A DNA stretch of 64,000 nt from Acidobacteriota bacterium (GCA_019244185.1 JAFATB010000014.1:313587-377586), one strand, 5' to 3'; positions 1 to 8,151 are shown, numbered from the stretch's first letter. Notes: generated from the sequence alone by a model not told the origin. Translations and numbers: made by a program.

Positions 1-915
1 CGAGCCGGAGAACTGGTTGAGCGCGTCCGGCACGTCGACCGGATTGATCGCGTCGAGCGTCGCCGGCGTCGTGCACGTGTCGACCGACGGCGGGCAGAAG
101 CCGCTCGTCGAGAAGTGCTTGGCCTGTCCGCTGCCGGGACGGCTCATGTAGAGCAGCTCGCCGTTGAAGGCGTTCGTGCCCGACTTCGTGACGATGTTCA
201 GTGCGGGGCCGGAGGTCCAGCCGTATTCGGCGGAGAACGCGTTCGAGAGGAGGGTCATCTCTTCGATCGCGCCGATCGGCACGGTGGCGATCATGGTCTG
301 CCGCCCCCACGCCTCGTCGTTGTTCGCGCCGTCGAGCGTGACCGTGGTCTGGCGGCGGCCGCCGGCGCCGGTGACGAAGTACGTCGCGTTGACGAAGAGA
401 TCGCCCGTGCCTTTGGCCTGGCGGAACGCGGCGTTGAGCAGCGGCAGCGTCGTGACTTTGCGGCCGAGGATCGGCGTCTCGTCGATGCGCGTGCTGTCGA
501 GGCGCATGCCGATCTGCGGATCGGCGCGCACGCCTTCCGCGGTGCCGTACACGGTGACTTCCGCGGTCTGCGAGCCGACCAGCAGCTTCACGCGCAGCGT
601 CGCGGTCTCGCCCGCGCGCAGCGTGATGTTGCCGCGCTCTTCGTTGCCGAAGCCTTCGTGCGAGACGGTGACTTTGTACGTGCCGGTGAGCGACAGCGCG
701 GGGAACGTCGCGCTGCCGTCGTTGTTCGCCGTGGCCTCGCGCGTGGCGCCGGTGGCAACGTTCACGAGCGAGACATGCGCTCCCTGCACCGGCGCGCCGG
801 CCTGGTCGGCGACGGCGACGACGAGCGTGGCGGTATTGGGAGACTGCGCCGCGAGCGGCAACGCCAGCGCGGCGAACAGCATCAGCAACAACAACACACG
901 ATGACGATGGAGCAT
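1..915 (-). CDS. TonB-dependent receptor, Oar-like, N-terminal part (runs off the window edge)
   Basis: The reverse strand reads open for 305 codons from ATG at 915 to the window edge. It starts with a signal peptide (MLHRHRVLLLLMLFAALALP, cleavage near LAAQ). Residues about 25-115 form a carboxypeptidase-regulatory-like beta domain (GAPVQGAHVSLVNVATGAT, then FPALSLTGTYKVTVSHEGF). A plug-domain-like stretch follows (TVTLDGANNDEAWGRQ, then EEMTLLSNAFSAEYGWTSG, NIVTKSGTN). This order is typical of the large outer-membrane TonB-dependent receptors that are abundant in Acidobacteriota; the barrel lies outside the window. The ATG shares one base with the stop of the anti-sigma gene (TGATG), so it is the third gene of a sigma / anti-sigma / receptor operon. 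Its substrate cannot be told from the sequence. Confidence 0.9.
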   Translation of the reverse strand, partial: MLHRHRVLLLLMLFAALALPLAAQSPNTATLVVAVADQAGAPVQGAHVSLVNVATGATREATANNDGSATFPALSLTGTYKVTVSHEGFGNEERGNITLRAGETATLRVKLLVGSQTAEVTVYGTAEGVRADPQIGMRLDSTRIDETPILGRKVTTLPLLNAAFRQAKGTGDLFVNATYFVTGAGGRRQTTVTLDGANNDEAWGRQTMIATVPIGAIEEMTLLSNAFSAEYGWTSGPALNIVTKSGTNAFNGELLYMSRPGSGQAKHFSTSGFCPPSVDTCTTPATLDAINPVDVPDALNQFSGS

Positions 916-1571
916 CACGGAAGAACCTCCACTCTCAGCACAGGATGGATTTCGAACCAGCGATGGTCCGGACTCGGGTCGTAGCGGCTGACGCCCCACA
1001 CGCGCACGCGCGAGCCCGGCTTCGGCGGCGTCATCGGATCGCCGTCGAGGATCTCGCACACGACGAACGCGTTCGGGTTGTGCGGATCGGTGAGGCGGAA
1101 GCGATGGCTGCCTTCGTCGGTGTCGCCGGACGTCTGCGAGACGACGCCCTGCACGATGACGTGCGGGTCGTCCGTCGCGGCGATCTGTCCGACGGCGAGC
1201 GCGCGGAACGACGAGAAGTCGAACTGGCGGTTCCGCGCCGACGCGGCGTGCGTGTAGAAGAGCGTGAAGATGGCGAAGAGCACCGTCGCGATGAGCGCGT
1301 CGGCGGCGAGGTGGCGCAGCACGCTCGGCACGGCGAACGAGAAGCGCCGCTCGCCGCGCGGCGCGCGCGCCATCACGCGCTCGAACGCCGGCGCCGCGAG
1401 CGGCGGCAGCTCGCCGAGCAGGCTCTTCGCGTCGCGCATGCGCACGAGGCGCGCGCGGCACGCGCTGCAGTCGAGCAGATGCCGCTCGATGCGCGCGGTG
1501 GTGCGCGACGGCGCGGCGCCGTCGAGATAGAGCGGGAAGAGGCGGTGCAGATCGAAGCGAAGACAGGGCAT
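915..1571 (-). CDS. Anti-sigma factor with zinc-finger-like N-terminus and one membrane segment
   Basis: A 218-residue protein. The N-terminus (MPCLRFDLHRLFPLYLDGAA) leads into an H-x3-C-x2-C motif (HLLDCSAC, residues about 46-53), the signature of zinc-binding anti-sigma domains. One hydrophobic segment follows at about 108-125 (ADALIATVLFAIFTLFYTHA). The last ~90 residues would be periplasmic and resemble an OB-fold-like domain (HVIVQGVVSQTSGDTDEG, VRVWGVSRYDP). Its ATG lies two bases after the sigma-factor stop and its stop overlaps the receptor start, so all three should be co-translated. By family it holds the sigma factor at the membrane; the inducing signal is unknown. The reading frame extends upstream, but that part is antiparallel noise over the sigma gene. 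Confidence 0.85.
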   Translation of the reverse strand: MPCLRFDLHRLFPLYLDGAAPSRTTARIERHLLDCSACRARLVRMRDAKSLLGELPPLAAPAFERVMARAPRGERRFSFAVPSVLRHLAADALIATVLFAIFTLFYTHAASARNRQFDFSSFRALAVGQIAATDDPHVIVQGVVSQTSGDTDEGSHRFRLTDPHNPNAFVVCEILDGDPMTPPKPGSRVRVWGVSRYDPSPDHRWFEIHPVLRVEVLP

Positions 1572-1573
1572 GA

Positions 1574-2086
1574 TCAACTCCTGAGGGGGCGGAGAATGCG
1601 TTCGAGACTGCTGAGCGCGCGGGCGAGGCGCGAGGAGACGGTGCCGATCGAACAGCCGAGGACCGCCGCGATCTCCTCGTACGGCATTTCCTCGACGTAG
1701 CGCAGCACCACGACGGTGCGGAGTTTCGGAGAGAGCTCGAGGAGCGCGCGCGCGACGATCTGGTCGATCTGTTTGACGGCGTGGCGCTGCTCGGGCGAGG
1801 CCGCGCCGTCCGCCCAGCCGAGGATCGCGTCGAGCGGCACCTCCTCGGTACGCGCGCGGCGGCGCAGCTCGTCGTTGCAATGATTCACGGCGATGCGCCA
1901 CAGCCACGTGCCCGCCGCGGCATCGCCGCGGAAGCGCGAGGCGTTCTGAAAGGCCTTGAGGAACACCGACTGCACCGCGTCTTCCGCCGCGGCGTGCGAG
2001 CCGAGCGCGTAGTACGCGAGCGTGTGGATCCGCCCCGCGAAACGGTCGTACAGCTCGCGGAGCTCGTCGGCGACGACGGTGGGCAT
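1574..2086 (-). CDS. RNA polymerase sigma factor, ECF subfamily
   Basis: A 170-residue sigma-70 family protein. Region 2 is visible in FAGRIHTLAYYALGSHAAAE and DAVQSVFLKAFQNASRFRG, followed by TWLWRIAVNHCNDELRRR. Region 4 holds the helix-turn-helix in LRTVVVLRYVEEMPYEEIAA and VLGCSIGTVSSRLARAL. The ATG at 2086 (MPTVVADELRELYD) is preferred over longer options because the protein then begins where the family does, and because a promoter-like -10 sits only seven bases upstream. No Shine-Dalgarno is visible. With the anti-sigma factor and TonB receptor it forms a regulatory operon that probably controls itself. Confidence 0.92.
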   Translation of the reverse strand: MPTVVADELRELYDRFAGRIHTLAYYALGSHAAAEDAVQSVFLKAFQNASRFRGDAAAGTWLWRIAVNHCNDELRRRARTEEVPLDAILGWADGAASPEQRHAVKQIDQIVARALLELSPKLRTVVVLRYVEEMPYEEIAAVLGCSIGTVSSRLARALSSLERILRPLRS

Positions 2087-2093
2087 CGTCGGT

Positions 2094-2122
2094 ATTAGAC
2101 GTTTTGCCGCCGATTCTCTTCC
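2094..2122 (-). promoter_or_regulatory. Candidate ECF-type promoter of the sigma operon
   Basis: On the minus strand GGAAGA (2117-2122) is followed, after 15 bases, by CGTCTAAT (2094-2101). This resembles the GGAA...CGTC pattern recognised by many ECF sigma factors. The -10 ends seven bases before the ATG at 2086, so the mRNA would start at or next to the start codon. The match is by eye; recognition by the sigma factor encoded just downstream is an inference. Confidence 0.45.
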
Positions 2123-2208
2123 CTGGCGCCGTATTCTTTGGGCATCCGCCGTCATGCAGCGTTCATGAAGGCGCTCCTACGATCGGCGGCCTCGAAAGGA
2201 GAAAGTTC

Positions 2209-2454
2209 ATGAATCGTCGTCGCATTCTCTCCGGACTCGTTCTCGCCCTGACGCTCACGACCGGCTTCATCGCCGGCCATGCCGCGGCCGATCAGCCGCG
2301 CATGCATGCCGCGCTCGAACACCTCCGCGCCGCCAAGACGGAGCTCGAGCGCGCGGACAACGACAAAGGCGGGCATCGCGCGCGTGCGCTCGAGCTCGTG
2401 AACGGCGCGATCGCGCAGGTCGAAGAAGGGATGAAGTTCGACCGCCGGCATTGA
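2209..2454 (+). CDS. Small secreted protein with a conserved GGHRARALELV motif
   Basis: An 81-residue protein with a signal peptide (LVLALTLTTGFIAGHAAA) and a mature part of about 50 residues, mostly helical and charged (MHAALEHLRAAKTELERA, then DKGGHRARALELVNGAIAQV, ending YDRRH-like in FDRRH). I recognise this C-terminal pattern from small uncharacterised periplasmic proteins of several phyla, but no function is known to me. The ATG at 2209 is set by a clear ribosome-binding site, AAAGGAGAAA (2195-2204). The gene is divergent from the sigma operon and shares its 120-base intergenic region. Confidence 0.85.
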   Translation: MNRRRILSGLVLALTLTTGFIAGHAAADQPRMHAALEHLRAAKTELERADNDKGGHRARALELVNGAIAQVEEGMKFDRRH

Positions 2455-2510
2455 TCGCCGCCCCGCGCATCCGCAACGCGGCGCGTGATCCGCTCACGCG
2501 CCGCAAACCT

Positions 2511-2561
2511 CCAGCGATCCGCGAAACCTAGCGATCCGCAAAAGCTAGCGATCCGCAAAAA
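2511..2561. repeat. 17-bp tandem repeat, three copies, at the 3' end of the serine hydrolase gene
   Basis: Three back-to-back 17-base units (2511-2527, 2528-2544, 2545-2561), consensus CTAGCGATCCGCAAAAG with a few changes in the first copy, then a partial fourth (CTAGCGG). The last full unit encodes the C-terminus VFADR plus the stop of the minus-strand hydrolase, so the downstream copies repeat that end without being translated. Confidence 0.8.
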
Positions 2562-3570
2562 CTAGCGGCTCGAGCCGTTCGGCCGCGACGCGGTTCCACC
2601 CTTGGTCGTGGAACTCGCCGCTGTTCGACGTGATGGCGAAGGTGACGTTCTCGCGCGTGAAGTGCAGCAGCAGGGCGTTGTGGCCGACGTCTTCCTGCCC
2701 GCGCGCGAACACGACCTCGCGCCCGAGCGCGGTCTTCGTCGTGAACCATCCCGAGGCGATGTTCGTCGACGAGTCCGGCCTTACGAGCTTCGGCGTCAGC
2801 ATCTCCGCGAGCGTCGACGGTTTCAGGACGCGTCCGTTCGCGAGCGCGAGCCACCAGCGCAGCAGATCGTGCGCGGTCGTCAGCGCACCCGAGGAACCGA
2901 GATCGCCCCAGTTGCGCTTGCGGCGATGCTCGGCCATCGGATGGCTGAATGCGGCGAGGCGCACCTCGTCCGCCGGCGTGGTCGAGCCCCAGAAGCGCAT
3001 CGTCACGCCGGCGGGCGTGAAGAGCTGCTGCCGGAGGTAGTCCTCGTAGCGCAGGCCGGACGCGATCTCCACGATCGCGCCGAGGAGCGCGTAGTTGTCG
3101 TTGCTGTAGTGAAAGTCCTTGCCGGTGGTGAGCTTCATCGGCCGCGAAAGCACCGACGCTACCGCGGCGTCGCGTTCGGCGAACCCGTCGGCGGCATAGT
3201 TGTCGGAGTAGCCGCTGGTGTGCGTCAGCAGCTCGGCGATGGTGATCGCGCGTCTGTCGGCGGGCACGTCGAGGAAGAACCGCGTGATCGGATCGTCGAG
3301 CGACAGCTTGCCCGCGTCGCGCAGCCTGAAGATCGCGGTTGCGGTGAAGCTCTTGGTGATCGACGCGACGTAGAAGAGCGACGACGGCGTGATGCCGGTG
3401 CCCGCGGCGCGCTCGTAGACGATGCGATCGCCGCGCGCGATGGCGATCTGTCCGCGGAAGCCGTCGCGCACGAGCTGGTCGACGGCGTCATCCAAAGCGG
3501 AGTGTTTCGGCGTCGCCGCGACGGCGAGCGCGAGACAGACGATGACGAGGAGAACGGCGCTTCGTTTCAT
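2545..3570 (-). CDS. Secreted serine hydrolase, beta-lactamase / class C-like family
   Basis: A 341-residue protein with a signal peptide (RSAVLLVIVCLALAVAA). It carries the motifs of the beta-lactamase / penicillin-binding-like serine hydrolases: S-x-x-K at about residues 70-73 (SITK), HTSGY near 117, Y-S-N at 155-157, and a C-terminal VGHNALLLHF in the place of the KTG-like box. By family it is a periplasmic esterase, peptidase or lactamase; the substrate is unknown, and calling it an antibiotic-resistance enzyme would go too far. Its ATG overlaps the stop of the upstream GntR gene (ATGA), so the two are translationally coupled. The C-terminus lies in a 17-bp tandem repeat. Confidence 0.9.
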   Translation of the reverse strand: MKRSAVLLVIVCLALAVAATPKHSALDDAVDQLVRDGFRGQIAIARGDRIVYERAAGTGITPSSLFYVASITKSFTATAIFRLRDAGKLSLDDPITRFFLDVPADRRAITIAELLTHTSGYSDNYAADGFAERDAAVASVLSRPMKLTTGKDFHYSNDNYALLGAIVEIASGLRYEDYLRQQLFTPAGVTMRFWGSTTPADEVRLAAFSHPMAEHRRKRNWGDLGSSGALTTAHDLLRWWLALANGRVLKPSTLAEMLTPKLVRPDSSTNIASGWFTTKTALGREVVFARGQEDVGHNALLLHFTRENVTFAITSNSGEFHDQGWNRVAAERLEPLVFADR

Positions 3571-4493
3571 GCAACCTCTCGTTCGATGCGCGACCAGCCG
3601 AGCGTCTGCGCGAGGCGGTCGAGATCCTCGCGAACGATGAGATACCGCAGCTGTCGCACGTCGCCGCGCGCGCGAACGGCGTCGGGCAGCGCGAACCAGA
3701 GCCGCGGCGCCACGAAGACGGGCGCGCCGTCGCGCGTGCGCGGAATCGCGTCCATCGCACGCACGATGCGGAAGACGACGTCGAAGCGCTCCGGCGGGAA
3801 CAGCTGCGGCAGATCCGCGGCGACGCTCGCGGCGCGCGAGCGGTCGGCTTCCGCGACGACGACCCGCCGCTTCCCGCGCCTGGGCGCCAGGTCGCGTGCG
3901 AGCCGCGGATCGGGCTGCACGGCGACGAAGTGCAAGCCGGCCACGCGATGCGGCCAGCGCTCGCGGACTTCGTTGTAGTGAAAGTACGTCGCCAGGATCG
4001 GCCCCGGCGGCGGCTCGCCCGGCGCATCCAGCGAGAACGGCCGCGCGTCGACGTTCCAGCGGCCGCGCAGTTGCTCCGCGTAGTCGGCCGCTTGTCCCGC
4101 GCTGCATTCGACGACGTGAATGATCGGGACGAGAGCGCGCGGCGAGCGCGGAGCGCCCCACGCGGCGATCCGCGCCGCGAGCACCTCTTGCGAGAGGCCG
4201 TACTTCGCCTTCGCGGTGGCGATCGTGCGGGCGATGAAGGGTTCGTCCGCGGCAACCGGCGCCGTGAGGACGCGCGCGCCGCTGCCGTGCCGCAGCTCGA
4301 TGAACTGCTGCCGCGCCAGCTCCTGATACGCGCGGCGGACGGTGTGGAGGTTCACGCGCCAGCTGGCCGCGGCCTCGCGCAGCGGCGGCAGCATCGCGCC
4401 TTCGCGCAACTGCCCCGTCGCGATCCGATACTTCACCGCCTCGGCGATCTGATGGTAAAGCGGGATCGGGTTGGCCGGATCCAGGTCATCCAT
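3567..4493 (-). CDS. GntR-family transcriptional regulator, YtrA-like DNA-binding domain
   Basis: A 308-residue protein. Residues 1-75 form a GntR winged helix (NPIPLYHQIAEAVKYRIATG, AMLPPLREAAASWRVNLHTV, RRAYQELARQQFIELRHGSG). The rest (about 80-308) does not look like the usual UTRA, FCD or aminotransferase effector domains; it has alternating alpha/beta segments (VPIIHVVECSAGQAADYAEQ) and may be a degenerate ligand-binding domain. The start at 4493 (MDDLDPANPIPLY) is chosen over a slightly longer frame because it fits the family and lies inside a perfect palindrome that is probably the operator. It is coupled to the serine hydrolase gene by a four-base overlap and is likely to repress both. 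Confidence 0.88.
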   Translation of the reverse strand: MDDLDPANPIPLYHQIAEAVKYRIATGQLREGAMLPPLREAAASWRVNLHTVRRAYQELARQQFIELRHGSGARVLTAPVAADEPFIARTIATAKAKYGLSQEVLAARIAAWGAPRSPRALVPIIHVVECSAGQAADYAEQLRGRWNVDARPFSLDAPGEPPPGPILATYFHYNEVRERWPHRVAGLHFVAVQPDPRLARDLAPRRGKRRVVVAEADRSRAASVAADLPQLFPPERFDVVFRIVRAMDAIPRTRDGAPVFVAPRLWFALPDAVRARGDVRQLRYLIVREDLDRLAQTLGWSRIEREVA

Positions 4494-4515
4494 TGTTCTA
4501 CAACAGTAGAACAAT
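4492..4515. promoter_or_regulatory. Perfect 10-bp inverted repeat, probable GntR operator
   Basis: ATTGTTCTAC (4492-4501), spacer of four bases, GTAGAACAAT (4506-4515). The arms match exactly and the left arm overlaps the GntR start codon. GTTCTAC/GTAGAAC palindromes are a known style of operator for YtrA-type GntR regulators, so autoregulation is the natural reading. The site would also cover the core promoter. Confidence 0.7.
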
Positions 4516-4568
4516 CGCACTCGCGCGGAAACCGCGTGGAGGAACGTTTCTGCGACAACCGCGCGCCG

Positions 4569-5090
4569 TTACTGCGGCTGCTGTTGCTGGACCGGGCGGT
4601 CGGGCGACGGCACGGGCGGGTTGCCGCGCACGACGGTGTCCTTCACCGAATAGCCGGCGCCCATCGAGCTCGGGATGCCGGTGGCGTCGTCGCCGCAGCT
4701 GAGCGCGATCTTGAGGACGTGGCGGGCGAAGGGCGACTGGCACTCCTCGGAGACATGCGCGCGGAAGATGCGCGGGCTGCGCGCGACCACGCGGCGGCCG
4801 TCGATGAGCACGACGAAGTACTCGATGTCGTCGCCGGTCTCGAACTTCGGCAGCACGATGCGGGAGAGCGGGCCTTCGTTCACGCCTTCGACCGAGCACC
4901 AGTCGGTCGTGTTGATGCGGCGGAAGTACGCGCGCAGCTCGCCCTTTTCAGCGACGCTCATCTGCAGCAGACCGAGCTCGCCCGCGCGAATGCACGTGGT
5001 GGGCGTGAAGTCGATGGGCGACTTCTTCTGCGCGCTCGCCGCGAACGCCGCGAGCAATCCGATGCCGATGTAGAGCAGCCGTGTCTTCAT
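4569..5090 (-). CDS. Secreted protein of unknown function
   Basis: A 173-residue protein starting at MKTRLLYIGIGLLAAFAASA (signal peptide). The mature part has four cysteines (CIRAGELGLLQ, DWCSVEGV, EECQSPFA, LSCGDDATG) that could pair, beta-rich stretches (DIEYFVVLIDGRRVVARSPR) and a low-complexity proline/glutamine tail (PPVPSPDRPVQQQQPQ). I do not recognise the family. It stands alone between the GntR unit and the exopolysaccharide operon on the same strand, with no clear ribosome-binding site. A longer frame to 5138 is possible, but it would place residues ahead of the signal peptide. Confidence 0.75.
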   Translation of the reverse strand: MKTRLLYIGIGLLAAFAASAQKKSPIDFTPTTCIRAGELGLLQMSVAEKGELRAYFRRINTTDWCSVEGVNEGPLSRIVLPKFETGDDIEYFVVLIDGRRVVARSPRIFRAHVSEECQSPFARHVLKIALSCGDDATGIPSSMGAGYSVKDTVVRGNPPVPSPDRPVQQQQPQ

Positions 5091-5130
5091 GTTTGCCTCG
5101 AGTAGTTTGCGTGATTGTAGCGCTTCGCCT

Positions 5131-5931
5131 TCATGCACGCGAGCCGAGTAACGCCCGCATCCGCTTCAAAAATCCGCCGTTCCGCTCCATCGACGGCTCC
5201 GGCTCCCACGCCAGCGGCCGGTTCTCGATGACCGCGCCCGGATTGCGCCGCGTCACCGCGTCCGCCACGTCGTCCCCCGCCACCGCTCGCACGACCTCCA
5301 GTGCCTCGCGCATCTTCGGCGGACGCTTGGTCGTGTTGTGGGCATCCGTTGCCACGATGTGCACGAGTCCGCGGCGCAGCCATTTCTCCGCGGCCACGCG
5401 CGCCTCGGGACCGAACGCGCCGGTGAAGCTGCCCGCGGTGATCTGCGTCTTCATGCCGAGGTCGATGAGAGACGCGAGGAGGTTCGACTTCGACTGGAAG
5501 ACGATGTTCCGCTCCGGATGCGCGAGGATCGGGATCCAGCCGTCGAGCTGCATGCGATACAGCGGCTGATCGAGCAGCGGCGGCACGCTGTTGGACGCGA
5601 GCTCGATGAGGATGTAGCGGCTGCCCGCCAGCGGAACGATCGCCGTGCCCTCGCGCAGAACTTCGGCCACGTCGTGGCCGAAGAAGTACTCGGAACCGAG
5701 GAGGAGGCGAGGGGAGGCGCCGACCTTCTCGCGCAGCGTGGCGATGCGCGCCTCGAGCTCGTCGCGCCGCGCGCTGCGCCAGCGTCCGCGCAAGACGTGC
5801 GGCGTGGCCACGATCGTGTCGATGCCCTCGTCCGCGGCCATGCGGCACATAGCCACCGCCTCGTCCCATTCGCGCGGCCCGTCGTCGACGTTGGGGAGGC
5901 AGTGATGATGGATGTCGATCATGCCCGGCAC
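5131..5931 (-). CDS. PHP-domain tyrosine-protein phosphatase, CpsB/YwqE type
   Basis: A 266-residue polymerase-and-histidinol-phosphatase fold enzyme. Metal-binding motifs are visible: D-I-H-H-H at the N-terminus (MIDIHHHCLPNVDDGPREW), GSEYFFGHD, LAHPERN, and the C-terminal VATDAHNT. Enzymes of this type remove phosphate from the tyrosine-rich tail of the bacterial tyrosine kinase that drives capsule or exopolysaccharide assembly, and that kinase is encoded six bases upstream. GTG at 5931 is taken as the start because GAGG lies nine bases before it; ATG at 5922 is the alternative. It is the last gene of the export operon. Confidence 0.9.
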   Translation of the reverse strand: MPGMIDIHHHCLPNVDDGPREWDEAVAMCRMAADEGIDTIVATPHVLRGRWRSARRDELEARIATLREKVGASPRLLLGSEYFFGHDVAEVLREGTAIVPLAGSRYILIELASNSVPPLLDQPLYRMQLDGWIPILAHPERNIVFQSKSNLLASLIDLGMKTQITAGSFTGAFGPEARVAAEKWLRRGLVHIVATDAHNTTKRPPKMREALEVVRAVAGDDVADAVTRRNPGAVIENRPLAWEPEPSMERNGGFLKRMRALLGSRA

Positions 5932-5937
5932 GCGCGA

Positions 5938-8151
5938 CTACCTCGCCTGCCGTTCGCGCGCGCCGCCGGTCTCTTCTTCCGAGTCGGCGTAATACGAGTA
6001 GTAGCTCTTGCGGTACGTGTAGCCGTACTGATGGAGATCGAGGTTGTTGAGCAGCGCGCCGAGCACGGGGATGTTCGACTGCCGCAGCCGCTCGGCGGAG
6101 CGCTGCACGAGCTCGCGCGGCGTCTGGCCGCCATGCACGGTGAGCACGACGCCGTCCGCGCTCGCGGCGAGCACGATCGCGTCGGTCACGGCGAGCACCG
6201 GCGGCGAGTCGAAGATCACGTACGCGAACTTGCTGCGCACGTCTTCGATGAGATGCTTCATGCGATCCGAGGCGAGGAGCTCGGAGGGATTCGGCGGAAT
6301 CGGCCCGGAGAGCACGATCGAGAGGTTCGGCACTTCCGTCGGCTGCACGATGTCCTCGAGCGGGATGCTCGCCGCGAGGTAGTTCACGAGACCGAGATTC
6401 AGCTTGCCGGGGAAGACTTTCTGCAGGCGCGGGCGGCGCAGGTCGGCGTCGACGAGCAGCACCGGCTTGCCCATCTGCGCGAGCACCGTGGCGAGGTTGA
6501 CCGAGGTCGTGGTCTTGCCTTCGCGCGCGAACGACGAGGTGATGACGATGACTTTCGGCGAGCTCGCCGACGCGAGCAGCAGCGACGTGCGGAACGCGCG
6601 ATAGGCCTCGGAGACGGGCGAGCGCGTGTCGGTGTGCGGAATGAGCTCGACGCCCGCGGTCGGCGGTTGATCCGCCGGCGTCTCGACCGGACGCAGCTTC
6701 GCGGGACCGCGGCCGTACGTGTAGCCGTAGCCGCGCTGGTTGTTGATCGTGCCCGCGGCCGGAATGACGCCCAGCGAGGCGAAGCGCGTCATACGCTCGA
6801 GCTCTTCCGGCGTCTTGATCGAACGGTCCATGTACTCGAGGAAGAAGATCGCGGCGAGGCCGAGGATCACGCCGAGCGGAAACGCGCTCTGCAGGTTCTT
6901 CTTCATCGAGAGGTTGAAGCGCGCGCCGGGGAGCTGCGCGTGATCGACCCAGCGGATGTTCGACGAGGTCGTGCCGTGGATGCGGGCGAGCACCTGCGTT
7001 TCGCTGAGCTGCTTCTCGAGCGCGCTGAGGAGCGCCTGCTTCGTCTCGACCTGCATGCGCAGATCGACCCAGTGCGCGGCGTCGACGTTCTGCTTTTCCG
7101 CTTCGTGCTGCTGCTCCGCGTACGCGTTGCGCACCGAGGCCTCGCGCGCCTGCGCGGCGGAGTAGACGGCGCGCGCGGACTCGACCGCCTTCTCGTACGC
7201 CTGACGGACCGCGGTCGCGCGCGCGGCGCGCGTCTTCTCGATCTGGTCGCGCAGCGCGACCATGATCGGGTGCGCCTCGAGGTACGAGGTGCGTTTCTCG
7301 CTGTACTCGCGCTCCTGGCGGGAGAGCTCGTCGGTGAGGCGGCTGACCAGCGGATCTCCGGTGGCCAGCGCTTCCGGCGCCGTGCGCGTCGTCGACTCGA
7401 GCGCGGCCTGCTTCTCGAAGCGGAGGTTCTGCGCGTCGATGACGTCGGCGTTGAGCTGCGTGAGCTTCTGCACCATGACGTTCGAGCCGTCGCTGCCGAC
7501 CGGCACGATGCCTTTGTTCTCGCCGTACGCCTGCAGTTCCTGCCGCTTGCGGTCGAGGTCCGTCTTCACGGTCGAGATCTGCCGCGTGAGGAACTCGCTG
7601 GCCTGCTGGACGCTCTCCAGTTTCTGCTCGACATTCAGCTGCTTGAACGACTCACCCCACCCTTCGGCGATCTTCTGCGCGAGGCGCGGCGAGGTGCCTA
7701 CGTACGAGATCTCGACGAGCGAGGTCGCGCGCACCGGATCGACGGAGATCCCGCCGAGCAGGCCGCCGGCCATGCTCTCGGTGATGCGGTGGATCTCGGC
7801 GGGCGTGCGGCCGGCGATGCCGGGCGGATAAAACTCCGGATCGCTCAGCAGGTTGTGATCGGCGATCACGCGCTCGGCGAGGCCGCGCGTGCGCAGCAGG
7901 ACGTACTGGGTCTGCAGGAACTCCTGATCCGACGACGGGATGCCGAACAGATCGTCGATGGTCATGCTCTGGTTCTCGCGCTCGATCTGCAGCTGGATCG
8001 TCGAGCGGTAGAGCGGCTGCGAGAAGTAGCTGGCCAGGAAGGTGCCGAGCATCACCACGACGAGGATCGCCGTCGCGACGCTCCAGCGCTTCCGGATGAT
8101 GTTCCAGTAATGGGAGAGGTGGACTTCCTGCGTGCTGGTGTTCAGGTCCAT
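5938..8151 (-). CDS. Polysaccharide co-polymerase / BY-kinase (Wzc type)
   Basis: A 737-residue inner-membrane protein. N-terminal Wzz domain with a membrane segment (SVATAILVVVMLGTFLASYF), a long coiled-coil periplasmic region (about 170-400), a second membrane segment (ALPLGVI-like FPLGVILGLAAIFFLEYMD), then a cytoplasmic kinase domain. The kinase shows Walker A (AREGKTTTSVNLA, about residue 545), Walker A' (LLVDADLRRPR) and Walker B (FAYVIFDSPPVLAVTDA). The C-terminus is tyrosine-rich (YGYTYRKSYYSYYADSE), the autophosphorylation cluster. It sets chain length and export of a surface polysaccharide together with the Wza-type exporter 18 bases upstream and the phosphatase downstream. Confidence 0.95.
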   Translation of the reverse strand: MDLNTSTQEVHLSHYWNIIRKRWSVATAILVVVMLGTFLASYFSQPLYRSTIQLQIERENQSMTIDDLFGIPSSDQEFLQTQYVLLRTRGLAERVIADHNLLSDPEFYPPGIAGRTPAEIHRITESMAGGLLGGISVDPVRATSLVEISYVGTSPRLAQKIAEGWGESFKQLNVEQKLESVQQASEFLTRQISTVKTDLDRKRQELQAYGENKGIVPVGSDGSNVMVQKLTQLNADVIDAQNLRFEKQAALESTTRTAPEALATGDPLVSRLTDELSRQEREYSEKRTSYLEAHPIMVALRDQIEKTRAARATAVRQAYEKAVESARAVYSAAQAREASVRNAYAEQQHEAEKQNVDAAHWVDLRMQVETKQALLSALEKQLSETQVLARIHGTTSSNIRWVDHAQLPGARFNLSMKKNLQSAFPLGVILGLAAIFFLEYMDRSIKTPEELERMTRFASLGVIPAAGTINNQRGYGYTYGRGPAKLRPVETPADQPPTAGVELIPHTDTRSPVSEAYRAFRTSLLLASASSPKVIVITSSFAREGKTTTSVNLATVLAQMGKPVLLVDADLRRPRLQKVFPGKLNLGLVNYLAASIPLEDIVQPTEVPNLSIVLSGPIPPNPSELLASDRMKHLIEDVRSKFAYVIFDSPPVLAVTDAIVLAASADGVVLTVHGGQTPRELVQRSAERLRQSNIPVLGALLNNLDLHQYGYTYRKSYYSYYADSEEETGGARERQAR

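Noticed and set aside
4492-4515. BlaI/MecI-type operator for a beta-lactamase
   Set aside because: The centre resembles TACA/TGTA sites, but the adjacent regulator is clearly a GntR winged-helix protein, and the hydrolase is not a proven lactamase.
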